A stretch of DNA of 64,000 nt from Caproicibacter sp047777415 (GCA_047777415.1 JBKEEO010000001.1:186001-250000); one strand, 5' to 3'; counted from the first letter of the stretch, positions 35,092 to 43,779 are shown. Notes: a model not told the origin generated them from the sequence alone. Numbers and translations: made by a program.

Positions 35092-35121
35092 ATTATCATT
35101 TCATCCTGCATTCACCCACAA
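35092..35121 (-). promoter_or_regulatory. Candidate sigma-70-type promoter of the rml/rhamnan operon
   Basis: On the minus strand TTGTGG (35116-35121) and GATAAT (35092-35097) are 18 bp apart, with the -10 box ending 24 nt before the rmlA ATG. This would give a very short leader. No other good pair was seen in the gap. Confidence 0.4.
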
Positions 35122-35297
35122 AATTCGGTAATGGGACGAAAATTGTACTGTACCTTAGACAACACACAGTGTGGCAAAGGATATTTTCCATTGGTTATTC
35201 TGTATTTGACTACAGCGTATCCTTATACTACAAACCACCACAAATTTACAATAATTATGATAAAATTATACAATACCAAGGTATGTTAATCAAGTGC

Positions 35298-35323
35298 TGT
35301 TAATAATTTTCAAATACAAATGT
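35298..35323. repeat. Left 26-bp target duplication of the rve-type IS
   Basis: Begins TGTTAATAATTTTCAAATAC and is repeated exactly at 36387-36412, directly flanking the element. Confidence 0.9.
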
Positions 35324-36386
35324 TGTAGGACTACAATACATATTGGACAGTTGAGAAAAAATAAAATACAGAAATGGACACATCGGTTACAATAAAGCTA
35401 CCAAAACCAAATCATACCGAGAGGAAGTGTCCATTCCTGCATGAATAGTGTAACACAAGACATGAAGTTTAGGCAATCCATAATGATCTACGCTCAAAAG
35501 TACGGTGTCAGTCGTGCAAGCAGAAAGTACAACAAAAGTCGTTCCTTTATTTACTTTTGGATGGCCCGGTATGACGGTACATTAGAATCGTTGGCTTGCC
35601 GGTCTAGAAGGCCACACAGTCATCCAAACCAGCATACACCTGCCGAGTTAAAACTGATTCGCGATATGCGGCGCAGGAACCCAGAACTCGGTATGATTGA
35701 ACTATGGTCCCGGTTAAAAAAGCGCGGATACAAGCGATGTCCGGAAAGTCTGTTCCGTGTAATGCGCCGAATTGGGATTTTTCCAGAGGCAAAACCGAAG
35801 AAAAAATATCAGCCAAAGCCATATGAGCAAATGACGCATCCCGGAGAGCGCATTCAAATCGATGTAAAGGTAGTCCCAAAGCGCTGTATTGCCGACCCTG
35901 AGCTTCGACTTTTCCAGTACACCGCTATTGATGAATTTTCTAGGCTGCGTTTTTTGGCAGCATACCCTGAACAGAGTACCTACTCTTCTGCCGACTTTCT
36001 AAAACGAGCTGTCAAATGGTTTGCTCGGCGCGGTGTTCATGTGGAATGCATTCAAACTGACAACGGTTTTGAATTCACCAACCGTTTTTCCCCATCAAAG
36101 AAACATCTGCTGACGCTCTTCGAGGCCACTGCCGCTCAACTGCATATCCGGCACAAACTGATTCGGCCTTATACGCCCAGGCACAATGGTAAAGTGGAAC
36201 GCAGCCATCGCGAAGACCAAAAACGCTTTTACAACAAACACCATTTTTATTCCTTAGCTGACTTTGAAAACCAACTTTCCATCTACTTACGCCGCTCTAA
36301 CAATATGCCGATGCGTCCTCTTCACTGGTTATCTCCTTCTGAATTTTTACAATCCCATACTGTCCAATATGTTTGACAAACCTACA
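35324..36386 (+). mobile_element. Insertion sequence with rve-type transposase and a 26-bp target duplication (IS481- or IS1202-like)
   Basis: A 1063-bp element. Both ends start TGTAGG and share ACATATTGGACAGT 14 bp further in, giving roughly 28-bp imperfect inverted repeats. The exact 26-bp flanking repeat is much longer than usual for IS481 and recalls IS1202-like elements, so the family is uncertain. Confidence 0.88.
35441..36376 (+). CDS. rve-domain transposase (IS481-like)
   Basis: DDE transposase of 311 residues. The N-terminal helix-turn-helix is FRQSIMIYAQKYGVSRASRK with a second HTH-like block at GMIELWSRLKKRGYK. The catalytic core shows QIDVKVVPK (first Asp), IQTDNGFEF (second Asp) and PRHNGKVERSHRE (Glu), so all acidic residues are present. 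GAGGAA lies about 15 nt before the ATG at 35441. It reads away from the rml operon and appears intact. The length is slightly short for IS1202 relatives and right for IS481. Confidence 0.92.
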   Translation: MNSVTQDMKFRQSIMIYAQKYGVSRASRKYNKSRSFIYFWMARYDGTLESLACRSRRPHSHPNQHTPAELKLIRDMRRRNPELGMIELWSRLKKRGYKRCPESLFRVMRRIGIFPEAKPKKKYQPKPYEQMTHPGERIQIDVKVVPKRCIADPELRLFQYTAIDEFSRLRFLAAYPEQSTYSSADFLKRAVKWFARRGVHVECIQTDNGFEFTNRFSPSKKHLLTLFEATAAQLHIRHKLIRPYTPRHNGKVERSHREDQKRFYNKHHFYSLADFENQLSIYLRRSNNMPMRPLHWLSPSEFLQSHTVQYV

Positions 36387-36412
36387 TGTTAATAATTTTC
36401 AAATACAAATGT
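36387..36412. repeat. Right 26-bp target duplication of the rve-type IS
   Basis: Exact second copy of 35298-35323. Confidence 0.9.
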
Positions 36413-36657
36413 TTATTTAGTTGTTTGTTTTACAGAATAATTCTGACAAAATGTACCGGTTATTGCATTTTTACATGCCATTAACAGACCAGCCTATTTT
36501 TAGCAACCGACTCTAAAATTGTCGGATGACCCATCCAATGCATTAAACAAAAGATGTATTGTTTTGTAAGTAATAAAAAAGCTCGTGCTGCAGAAACGGG
36601 CATTGTTGAAACAAGAAAGTGGAAGCTTTGTTATATATTGTTTTGGGACTTATCGCC

Positions 36658-37692
36658 CTAAAATTCCTCCATCCCCTTCTCCAAATTCAAATAAGGCAAA
36701 GGGTCAACGGCCTCACCATCGATTCGAATTTCAAAATGTAAGTGTGGCCCTGTGCTGTCGCCGGTGCTTCCCACTAAAGCAATGACATCTCCCTTTTTCA
36801 CTTCATCGCCTTCTGAAACCAGCAGCTGACTGCAGTGGGTGTAAAGGGTACTGTATGTACCGTTATGCCGAATTAAAATAACTTTGCCATAACCGCCGAA
36901 CCCGCTTCCTGTTTTGCCATACTGTGCATACTCCACCGTTCCGGATGCGGCCGCGATAATTTGAGTTCCTTCCGGAGCGGCGAGGTCAATACCCTTGTGC
37001 AGTTTTCCGTTGCGATAACCAAATCCGCTGGAAACAGTAAACGAACCGTATGGCAGCGGACAGGAAAAGTATCCGTTCCCCGGCAACGCTAGAATAGAGT
37101 AATAGCGCAAAACATGAGAAACGTAATCCACATCTCCATAGCTGTTCCAGCCGAGCTGCTGTGCTTTCATCTGCGAAAACTTTACAGCATTTTGCTTGGT
37201 ATATCCGCCCCGTTCTTCCGCCCAACTGATATATCCGCCGCCGAAGTTGTACCCCTGTAAGGCAAGGCTGATGCCCGAAATATCATCCGGCGCTTTCACC
37301 TGTGCCGCACGCAGACAGCTTGCAAAATATTGAATTCCCACTTTAATCGAATATTCCGGATCGGTAATCCCGCCGGGTTTTTGCGGATATTTTAAATTTG
37401 CCGGACACTCCGAACTCTGCATCGGGTCGCTGCCCATTCCCCCGCTTTCCTGCTGCATGATTGCCAAAACAAGAGGCACATAATCTGAAATACCATATTG
37501 CTCACAATATTCTTCCACCAACGGCTCATAAGCCAAAACTGCTTCGGACAATGTGCCTCCCTCTTGTAAATATCGGTACTGCGCAATGGTATTGGAGCCT
37601 GCGATAACAGCAGCTAACATCATTAGAATTGTGATAATAAAAAAGGCCGGGGCAAACACCCCGGCCAATATCAAAATCAATTTCTTTCGCAT
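36658..37692 (-). CDS. Bifunctional lysozyme-like / M23 endopeptidase of the conjugation system (CwlT/VirB1-like)
   Basis: Wall hydrolase (344 residues) that locally opens peptidoglycan for the transfer channel. It has an N-terminal membrane helix (about residues 3-29), a lysozyme/transglycosylase-like domain (about 50-190) with the probable catalytic Glu in VLAIMQQESGG, and a C-terminal M23 metallopeptidase (about 220-335) with the zinc ligands in NGKLHKGIDLAAPEG and GPHLHFEI. The same pairing occurs in Tn916 Orf14/CwlT. The ATG at 37692 is chosen because the conserved MRKKLILIL helix begins there; the frame opens at 37719. It overlaps the relaxase gene by 16 nt. Confidence 0.9.
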   Translation of the reverse strand: MRKKLILILAGVFAPAFFIITILMMLAAVIAGSNTIAQYRYLQEGGTLSEAVLAYEPLVEEYCEQYGISDYVPLVLAIMQQESGGMGSDPMQSSECPANLKYPQKPGGITDPEYSIKVGIQYFASCLRAAQVKAPDDISGISLALQGYNFGGGYISWAEERGGYTKQNAVKFSQMKAQQLGWNSYGDVDYVSHVLRYYSILALPGNGYFSCPLPYGSFTVSSGFGYRNGKLHKGIDLAAPEGTQIIAAASGTVEYAQYGKTGSGFGGYGKVILIRHNGTYSTLYTHCSQLLVSEGDEVKKGDVIALVGSTGDSTGPHLHFEIRIDGEAVDPLPYLNLEKGMEEF

Positions 37693-38948
37693 TCCAATCC
37701 CTGCCGTTCCTGTTCCCAATCGATGTTCTGTTGGAGTCGTTCAAACTCCAATCGGTTTTTCATCTCCGACACTTCCTTTTTCAGAGCTTTCTTTAATTGA
37801 TAGATGCTGCCGGACCGAACATGGAGCAGCTTCTTTTTTGCACGAAGTTTCTGCTTTACCGGAAGCTTTTTCCTCGGTAAGGCTCGTTCCTTCCGCACAG
37901 TCTTGTCATACTCCCGCAGTTCTCTCAGCACCGCATTGCCCATCCGGGTGTACAGGTCCTTCCACTTGGTCTGCGCATACTGTTTATACTGATGTGTTGT
38001 TCCGACTCCGTACGCTGATTTCAAAAATTGTTCCTGCCTTTGTAAGAGGTCGGATAACTCAGCTATATCCTGACGGTGATAGAGACGAAGATAGCGTTTT
38101 GTAAAAGCATCTATCTCCGGCCGAACAGCATTCAAAGCATTCATATTGTAAAACCACAGTCGTCTGTCAGCGGGCAGTTTTCGGTACAGATTGAGAAATT
38201 CTCCCTGTAAATTCCGGTCGCGTGAAACCATGGTTTCCCTCTTTTGCGCTACGATGTTTTCACGGATAATCGTATTGATTTTCGTAAGCTCCGGCGATCG
38301 GTTCACAATGCTGTTGACGATTTTTGATTTTACTTTTTGGAGCGTACTGTTCTTCATAGCAGCCGCATACTGGCGCTCTGTGACAGTTCCGTTGTCTGCC
38401 GTTTTCACCACAAATTCCTTCATCTTTCGCGTAGGGTTGGGCTCGACCACAGCGATGTGAACATGAATGTTGTCGGTGTTGTAGTGAATGGCCGCACTCC
38501 AAACTGCAGCGCCTTCCATGTGCTCCGCCTTCAGCATTTCCTTTACCGCCAAACGGGTAACGGTACGAATCGTGCCTTCATCCAGTCTGCCGGATGAAGA
38601 ATCATAAATACCGGCTTTCTCCAAAAATTGATTTGAAAAACTAATGACCTGCTGCCACATTGGGCTTCCCGCCTGTTGCGCGAGTTGAAACTGCCGTTTC
38701 AGGATTTCCTTTTCCTCTTTGGTCAGCCTGTCCTTAGTTGCAGTAAACAAAGCGGACGTATTTTTCGGACAGCCAGGCTGTTTTTTCGGGTCATCCATAT
38801 ATCCATCCATGTAAACAGAATACAGACCGTAGGCTCTGTTTCGTACGGCCTCCGGTCTGTTGATGTAGTTGATATATTCGGTAAATTTCTGTTTGGACAG
38901 CACGAATTTGGATTTAAAAATCACCCCGGGCGATTCCTTTTCGGGCAT
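37677..38948 (-). CDS. MobP2-like relaxase
   Basis: DNA-nicking transesterase (423 residues) that would cut at oriT and lead the strand into the recipient. The histidine triad that holds the metal ion is seen as HYNTDNIHVHIAVVEP (His155, His162, His164). N-terminal KSKFVLSKQKFTEYINYINR is typical of the Firmicute MobP2 group; a tyrosine for nicking is likely among Tyr26, Tyr29 or Tyr40. The C-terminal third is basic and helical. AAGGAGGTG precedes the ATG at 38948. Two small ribbon-helix-helix-like genes and the oriT candidate lie upstream. Confidence 0.9.
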   Translation of the reverse strand: MPEKESPGVIFKSKFVLSKQKFTEYINYINRPEAVRNRAYGLYSVYMDGYMDDPKKQPGCPKNTSALFTATKDRLTKEEKEILKRQFQLAQQAGSPMWQQVISFSNQFLEKAGIYDSSSGRLDEGTIRTVTRLAVKEMLKAEHMEGAAVWSAAIHYNTDNIHVHIAVVEPNPTRKMKEFVVKTADNGTVTERQYAAAMKNSTLQKVKSKIVNSIVNRSPELTKINTIIRENIVAQKRETMVSRDRNLQGEFLNLYRKLPADRRLWFYNMNALNAVRPEIDAFTKRYLRLYHRQDIAELSDLLQRQEQFLKSAYGVGTTHQYKQYAQTKWKDLYTRMGNAVLRELREYDKTVRKERALPRKKLPVKQKLRAKKKLLHVRSGSIYQLKKALKKEVSEMKNRLEFERLQQNIDWEQERQGLECERN

Positions 38949-38965
38949 GGCAGCACCTCCTTTTG

Positions 38966-39427
38966 TTAGAGTAAATCGTCTTCTGAAATCTCTTCAGGAA
39001 TAGGAGTTTCTTGCTGTTTTTTCATTTTCTTTTTGGCCGCATCCAGCTTTTTCTGTCGGAAGTTTGCGATGCGGTCTTTTTCAATTTGCCGTGCTTTGGA
39101 AAGCTGGGGTGTGTCATCCACAAACAAAGTTTGATACGGCGAATACGCAAGCAAAGTGTTGACAAGTAACAGAAGAATATCACTGTTGCGGTCCGCATTG
39201 TTAACGCCCAAGCGTATCCGAGTCAGCGGAGTTTTCAGTTCCTCGGCAATTTGTTTTGCCATCTCTTTTGCAAAAAATTCTGCCGCCGGAATGTCATTTC
39301 TGTGCTGATGCTCCCGTATAATTTGAGAAAGCGCAGCCGTAAAAGATGGTAAGTGATTTTCTTTTTGTACCTGCCTAACGTATGCAATAACGGAGTCGTC
39401 CAGATAAAAATTCTTTCTATGTTTCAT
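38966..39427 (-). CDS. Relaxosome accessory protein candidate
   Basis: A 153-residue cytoplasmic protein of uncertain family. The N-terminus KNFYLDDSVIAYVRQVQKEN, followed by a helix-rich part, resembles ribbon-helix-helix mobilisation proteins. The C-terminus (about 115-140) is a Lys/Arg-rich helix (KKLDAAKKKMKKQQE) suited to DNA contact, and the end is acidic. It overlaps the preceding small gene by 11 nt and lies 17 nt before the relaxase gene. A role in recognising oriT is inferred from context. Confidence 0.65.
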   Translation of the reverse strand: MKHRKNFYLDDSVIAYVRQVQKENHLPSFTAALSQIIREHQHRNDIPAAEFFAKEMAKQIAEELKTPLTRIRLGVNNADRNSDILLLLVNTLLAYSPYQTLFVDDTPQLSKARQIEKDRIANFRQKKLDAAKKKMKKQQETPIPEEISEDDLL

Positions 39428-39665
39428 CGCTGTCCCCCACTATGTTCAAAACTTTTTGGAGCAAAATACTGTTTTGCCGAATGACATTCAGGCACTGCTC
39501 CAGCGCTGCGGCATAGCGCTGTTCGAAGTTCTGAAACTCTTCCAGCGCTGCGTAGTTATTGATTAAATTGACGAGAAAAAGGTTGCGTGAAATGTTCTGC
39601 CTGCGGGCAAGTTCATCAATTTTTTTGACGGCTGCCGGGTCAGCGCCGCGCACTTTTACGTCCAT
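39417..39665 (-). CDS. Ribbon-helix-helix mobilisation protein (MobC-like)
   Basis: An 82-residue protein. MDVKVRGADPAAVKKIDELA gives the single beta strand and first helix of an Arc/MetJ-type ribbon-helix-helix domain, followed by RRQNISRNLFLVNLINNY. The rest is a helix that could dimerise. The ATG at 39665 has AGAGAGGTG upstream, so I reject the 43-residue longer frame. It is the first gene after the oriT-like region and probably binds there, also repressing its own operon. It is co-translated with the next gene through an 11-nt overlap. Confidence 0.78.
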   Translation of the reverse strand: MDVKVRGADPAAVKKIDELARRQNISRNLFLVNLINNYAALEEFQNFEQRYAAALEQCLNVIRQNSILLQKVLNIVGDSDET

Positions 39666-39756
39666 TTTTTCACCTCTCTCTTGATACTTTTTCTTTACGA
39701 GTTTGCCCGAACAGGGCAATGTGGTTTTCACCGCCGTGAGGAGTGAAAGAGCATAA

Positions 39757-39801
39757 GGGGATTCTGTCCCCACACAAGGTGGGGAGTTAGGCAAAGCCTA
39801 A
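39757..39801. other. Candidate oriT inverted repeats
   Basis: GGGGATTCTGTCCCC (39757-39771), CCCCACACAAGGTGGGG (39768-39784, sharing CCCC with the first) and TTAGGCAAAGCCTAA (39787-39801) follow one another. The first two are mutually exclusive hairpins. Inverted repeats of this kind just beside the nic site are usual for mobilisation origins; the nic site itself cannot be named. Confidence 0.5.
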
Positions 39802-39830
39802 CGAATCGGTGGGGTCACCAAAAATCGGCA

Positions 39831-39884
39831 TTTACGTATGTTTTTACGTATAAATTTACCCCTGTTTACGTATGTTTTACGTAT
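39831..39884. repeat. Four helically phased TTTACGTAT repeats
   Basis: TTTACGTAT at 39831-39839, 39843-39851, 39865-39873 and 39876-39884. Start-to-start distances are 12, 22 and 11 bp, close to multiples of one DNA turn, so a protein could bind all four on one face. The core TACGTA is palindromic. Confidence 0.7.
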
Positions 39885-39939
39885 ATTTTCGAGGTCATTT
39901 TTTCACGTTTTCGTCCCATTTTTCAGCACGTTTTTGACT

Positions 39940-40839
39940 TTAAGACGAGGAAGATACCGTGCTTTCCTGTGAGTTGGAACGCAGATACGGAGAAAGTGTT
40001 CCGCTCTTAATATCGCTGAGTTTTTGATTGAGTTTTTTCAATTTTTCCTGCGCAGTTTCGATTTGCGTTTGGTAGTTTTCAATCATATTTTTGAGGCTGT
40101 TAATGCGCGAGGTTTTGCTTTCAATGATGGCATTGGATTGCTGAATCTCGTCCTGTGTCTGATATTTTTGGTCCGCTTTTAAAGCGGCAATATCAAAATT
40201 GAGCTGTTCAATTTCAAGGTTCGCCGATTCAATTTTTTGATTTTGTTCGTAGATTTCTTGTTGCACCGCATCAATTTGATTGTACACAGATTGAATTTCA
40301 TAGTTGAGTTCCGGCTGCGGTTTCAGCGAGTTATTAATCTCCACTTTGCGCGCATCACAAAGGAAATTTGCGCCTGTTAGCGCAGCGGGATCCGACCTGT
40401 TTTCATTTGGTTCCGTGTCCACCCAGAGGGAAATAACCTGCCAGTTTTGCGGCACATTTTTAATTTGCAGCAGCAAAAAATCAGCGCTGCTGTACGCAAC
40501 ACTTACGTCCATCGGAACATTTTTGCTGACATTGGTATGCGCGGTCGGATAAAAGGAAAGTCTCTGCGTTTTGTCAGAAGTTTGGACCGTAAAAGCCACT
40601 TCCATGTATCCGTCGTTCCGGTTATATTGCCAGCTGTTTAAAATCAGCGACGTACCGGCGGACACCGTTTTCTTTGTCCCCGGCTCACTGTTTTGTATCT
40701 TGACATCACTTGGCAGCCAGAGCTTACCGGTTACAAATACGGTCATCAGAACAAAAAATACCGTCAGCACAATTTGGTACTGACGGTTCTGATTACGATT
40801 CGATTTTTCTTTGACCTGCTTTAATTTTTCTCGTATCAT
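39940..40839 (-). CDS. Membrane-anchored coiled-coil protein of the conjugation operon, unknown function
   Basis: A 299-residue protein with a basic N-terminus, one membrane helix (about residues 23-42), an outer all-beta domain (about 55-175) and a long coiled coil (about 175-275) rich in Gln/Glu/Ile with a Ser-rich tail. No family is recognised. It lies 3 nt after the VirB4 gene, with GGAGGAG before its ATG, and is the last gene of the T4SS operon before the oriT region. The topology fits a bridging element of the transfer channel or a mating-pair factor; this is only inference. Confidence 0.65.
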   Translation of the reverse strand: MIREKLKQVKEKSNRNQNRQYQIVLTVFFVLMTVFVTGKLWLPSDVKIQNSEPGTKKTVSAGTSLILNSWQYNRNDGYMEVAFTVQTSDKTQRLSFYPTAHTNVSKNVPMDVSVAYSSADFLLLQIKNVPQNWQVISLWVDTEPNENRSDPAALTGANFLCDARKVEINNSLKPQPELNYEIQSVYNQIDAVQQEIYEQNQKIESANLEIEQLNFDIAALKADQKYQTQDEIQQSNAIIESKTSRINSLKNMIENYQTQIETAQEKLKKLNQKLSDIKSGTLSPYLRSNSQESTVSSSS

Positions 40840-40842
40840 CTA

Positions 40843-42762
40843 TCAAGCTCCTCCCTCAAACAACTGTGCTTCCTGACGGGAAAGGGCAATCTGCGTATGT
40901 AAAATTTCCTCGCCGGTTGAAAGAAAACATTCGCCAACGCCGAACTGCGGAATCTGTTTTAACTGCGTTTCCGTCAGCCGTCCGCCGAATACGGTTCTTA
41001 GAATATCATGGCAGTTAGACTCCTGCTGCATAATGATTTTGTACTGCATCAGTTCAAACAAAGTCTTTAGTTTTTCCACCGCCTCACTGTCGTTATTCTG
41101 CGGGGCATAGTCGCGGATGGACTGGCTTGCGAGCGTCAGACCGGTAAAATATTTTCGGCCCTGCCGTGTGATATCGATGACATAATCGAGTGCGTACGGG
41201 TTGCTGGTATTGATGAATTTATGTGCTTCATCAATCATGAGAAACAGTTTTGGTATCTCATGGATGGGCGTTCCTTGTTCGTACATCCGCTTTGACTCAA
41301 GCCCGATTCGAATCATATCATCGAGCATCAAAGAGAGGACATTAAACAGCATGGCATTGAAAATTTCAGGCTTGAGGCTGCTGATATTCTGCACATTGTA
41401 GACGATAAAACGCTCGCCGGTTAAATCCGGAAATGACGTATGGCCGTTAAACATTTTTCCATAGCTATGTACAAGATTGCTGATGGTCAGTTCAATATTT
41501 TCCAGACGGCGCCGCCTTTCGGCAGATAAGTTCGGATTTACCTGCCGGGCATCCGCATCGAGATACAGCATGCTTCTGACCAAAGCAAGCAGGTCGTCAA
41601 ATGTCGGATAGACTTCCGGCGGAAGACCGGTAATCCGGCGATGCACCGCCGGGTCTGCGCACCAAAGTCCCTTCATTTCATACAAACGCCGCACACATTC
41701 TTCAAATTCAATGCGCTCTGTTTCATCCGATGTGGGAGACAGAAATTTATACAGAGAATTTAACTTGGAGAGATGATTTGCAAAACTGACGGAATCATCT
41801 TCATCCGTTTGAAAGACTTCAAGATAATTGATGATTCCATCCTTGCCGTTGAGGGTGACAACCTTTCCGCCGAGCTTTTTTGCAAGAGGAGTGAATTCCC
41901 CGGTAACATCAATGACGCGTCCATAGTTGCCGATGATGACGTTGTACTTGATAATTTTTTTCATCGCCGACGATTTTCCGCTCCCCTTTTTTCCTGCTAT
42001 TATCATGTCATAGGACAGGCGGTGTTCTGTCTTGCGAAAGAGGTCAAAAATAACATTGCCGCCGGTGGATGACGTGCCGAGCAAAAAGCCATATGGGTCG
42101 TTCAGCTGTTCATGATTAAACGGATATCCTCCGGCGAGAGATAGAGCCGGCAAAGGGTTGCCGACTCGTTTGTTTCTAGCTTTTATCTGTTCGTGATACG
42201 GCTGAAACAGCGCCTGATACATAAATTCCGTTTCGTTTAAAAAGACAGCTGCACGGAATTCACAGCTTTCCAAATTCCGAATGATTTCGGCGACGCGTTC
42301 GTCCACTTCCTGCTTTGTCCTGCCTGCCACATACAGCCGACATTGAATCAGTTTAATCACTTCTCCCTGTGTCTTTATGGAGGTCAGCATGCCGTTGAGC
42401 AGTTCATACTTTTGCTGTGCTTCGATTTGTGTGGATTTATCGGTGGCAGTTTGATACCGGACATCCAGCTCGTCCAAGCTGTGACTGATTTCATCCTGTG
42501 TATCCTCTCCGGATTCTGTGCCGACATCCAAAACGGCAAACACCCCCTCGATATTCATCAGCTGCGTCAGCCAGAAGTCATACGCCTGAGCGGGATATTC
42601 ATACACCATCACGCAGCTGACATACCCGTCGCCTGTTTTGATATATCGTTCATCATCCAGCTTTAAATTGCCCTGCGGCTGAATACGGGCAATGAGGCTT
42701 TCGTTGCACTGCTGCTCCGGCTGAACGCTGGATACTGCCGGCCGTTTCTTTCCAAATATCAC
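40843..42762 (-). CDS. virB4: VirB4-like T4SS ATPase
   Basis: Main ATPase of the conjugation channel (639 residues). Walker A is IIAGKKGSGKSSAMKK (Lys263), with the Walker B region KLFLMIDEAHKFI near 505 and the later LASQSIRDYAPQNN segment. The N-terminal 220 residues are the membrane-interacting VirB4 domain. The start is a GTG at 42762 whose bases overlap the previous stop (GTGA), after a GAAAGGAG site. VirB4 works in the cytoplasm with VirD4 and the PrgI/VirB6-like membrane proteins encoded around it. No damage is seen. Confidence 0.93.
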   Translation of the reverse strand: MIFGKKRPAVSSVQPEQQCNESLIARIQPQGNLKLDDERYIKTGDGYVSCVMVYEYPAQAYDFWLTQLMNIEGVFAVLDVGTESGEDTQDEISHSLDELDVRYQTATDKSTQIEAQQKYELLNGMLTSIKTQGEVIKLIQCRLYVAGRTKQEVDERVAEIIRNLESCEFRAAVFLNETEFMYQALFQPYHEQIKARNKRVGNPLPALSLAGGYPFNHEQLNDPYGFLLGTSSTGGNVIFDLFRKTEHRLSYDMIIAGKKGSGKSSAMKKIIKYNVIIGNYGRVIDVTGEFTPLAKKLGGKVVTLNGKDGIINYLEVFQTDEDDSVSFANHLSKLNSLYKFLSPTSDETERIEFEECVRRLYEMKGLWCADPAVHRRITGLPPEVYPTFDDLLALVRSMLYLDADARQVNPNLSAERRRRLENIELTISNLVHSYGKMFNGHTSFPDLTGERFIVYNVQNISSLKPEIFNAMLFNVLSLMLDDMIRIGLESKRMYEQGTPIHEIPKLFLMIDEAHKFINTSNPYALDYVIDITRQGRKYFTGLTLASQSIRDYAPQNNDSEAVEKLKTLFELMQYKIIMQQESNCHDILRTVFGGRLTETQLKQIPQFGVGECFLSTGEEILHTQIALSRQEAQLFEGGA

Positions 42763-43478
42763 GGCAGAAAATCTCCTTTCTGAGTCACAATTTGTTTATT
42801 CATGTTATTGAGCTGAAAGATGATATTCTCCTTTTTCTGCCGGCTGAGCGGTAAAATTCTGACGCAGTTAAGCTGCCAAAGAAGTTTGCACAGGGACTGA
42901 TATTGGTTTTCGTTATCTGCAAAAATCATCAGGAACGATTCTCGTTCGGTGGTAGACTGCTCCAATTCACGCAGTTTTTCCAGCTCTTCCTGCAGCAATT
43001 CGGAATACTGCTGCAGCTGCGGCTGCCGCAGTTTTTCCGTTAAAAAAGTCTGCTGCACTTTGGTACTGGTCGGGTAATTCATGCTGATGAATTTCATATC
43101 CGCAGAATACATTCGGAGAAAGCGTGCGAAGCTGTACACCATAGCTTCGATTTCCTCATCGGAGGAATCATAGTAAGAACGTCCCTGTATCTGAAATAAA
43201 TCAATAATCCGATTGTCCACTGTCACAAAGTAACCGTTGCAGATATCCCGAATCGGAAAAACTTCCAAGATACTTTTTCGAACGGGCCCTCGGCGGGCGG
43301 CAGATGATGTTCTGCCAAACCGAAAAATTTGCCCGCCTGAAGTTGATTTTTTCATCGCCTTTCGGGCCTCTTTTCGCATGGATTTCTGCCATCTTTTTGT
43401 TTGTCGGTGCAGCTTTTCCTGCTGCTTATATTTTCGTTCCTGTTCTGCTAATAATCTGCGCTCTTCTTTAGTCAGCAT
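42759..43478 (-). CDS. Conjugation protein resembling a stand-alone VirB4 N-terminal domain
   Basis: A 239-residue protein. The first 60 residues are highly basic and helical (KERRLLAEQERKYKQQEKLH). Then ILEVFPIRDICNGYFVTVDN and MVYSFARFLRMY resemble the start of VirB4/TraE proteins before the ATPase part. It has no P-loop. It overlaps virB4 by 4 nt, and its own GGAGG site lies inside the end of the PrgI-like gene. It may pair with VirB4 at the membrane. The resemblance is by eye and moderate. Confidence 0.6.
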   Translation of the reverse strand: MLTKEERRLLAEQERKYKQQEKLHRQTKRWQKSMRKEARKAMKKSTSGGQIFRFGRTSSAARRGPVRKSILEVFPIRDICNGYFVTVDNRIIDLFQIQGRSYYDSSDEEIEAMVYSFARFLRMYSADMKFISMNYPTSTKVQQTFLTEKLRQPQLQQYSELLQEELEKLRELEQSTTERESFLMIFADNENQYQSLCKLLWQLNCVRILPLSRQKKENIIFQLNNMNKQIVTQKGDFLP

Positions 43479-43779
43479 GAAATTCCTCCTTGTGCACCGG
43501 ATTGAGGGATGTATAGACGGTATAATCCTTGCAGAGGAAAAGGAGAATGGCCTCCCAGTTCCTTTTGCGGGGATTCCCCGCCGCAGGATGGATGAGATAA
43601 AGACTGAACAGCGCGGCTGTCAGCCAATAAGGAATGACGAACCATCGATGCACAAATCCCCGTATCATCAAAAAGATGCCCAGCAGAAGCGTGCAGGTGA
43701 CAACATCCTTCCACCAGATGCGGGGTCTGTCGAAAATCTTGTTTTCTTCTTTTAACTGCTTCGGAATCAGATATATCAT
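43468..43779 (-). CDS. PrgI/VirB3-like small membrane protein
   Basis: A 103-residue protein with two closely spaced membrane helices (about residues 28-42 and 48-65), the pattern of PrgI/TcpE/VirB3-like proteins (DUF5592-like) that partner VirB4. The N-terminal IPKQLKEENKIFDRPRIWWK is typical. It overlaps the VirB6-like gene stop by 4 nt and the next gene by 11 nt, so translation is tightly coupled. It probably anchors the VirB4 ATPase to the channel. Confidence 0.72.
   Translation of the reverse strand: MIYLIPKQLKEENKIFDRPRIWWKDVVTCTLLLGIFLMIRGFVHRWFVIPYWLTAALFSLYLIHPAAGNPRKRNWEAILLFLCKDYTVYTSLNPVHKEEFHAD

Larger units (their letters stand above)
39666..39939. other. Non-coding oriT-like and control region
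   Basis: 274 bases between the MobC-like gene and the gene for a coiled-coil membrane protein. It contains three adjacent inverted repeats (39757-39801) and four copies of TTTACGTAT (39831-39884). Its position next to relaxase accessory genes makes it the best candidate for the origin of transfer and for the operon's promoter. Confidence 0.6.

Noticed and set aside
36413..36657. Search for an ICE attachment repeat or tRNA at the left boundary
   Set aside because: No tRNA fragment or repeat shared with another part of the window was seen; the boundary remains open.
39831..39884. The TTTACGTAT cluster as a CRISPR array
   Set aside because: Units are 9 bp with 2-13 bp between them, far too short for repeats and spacers.
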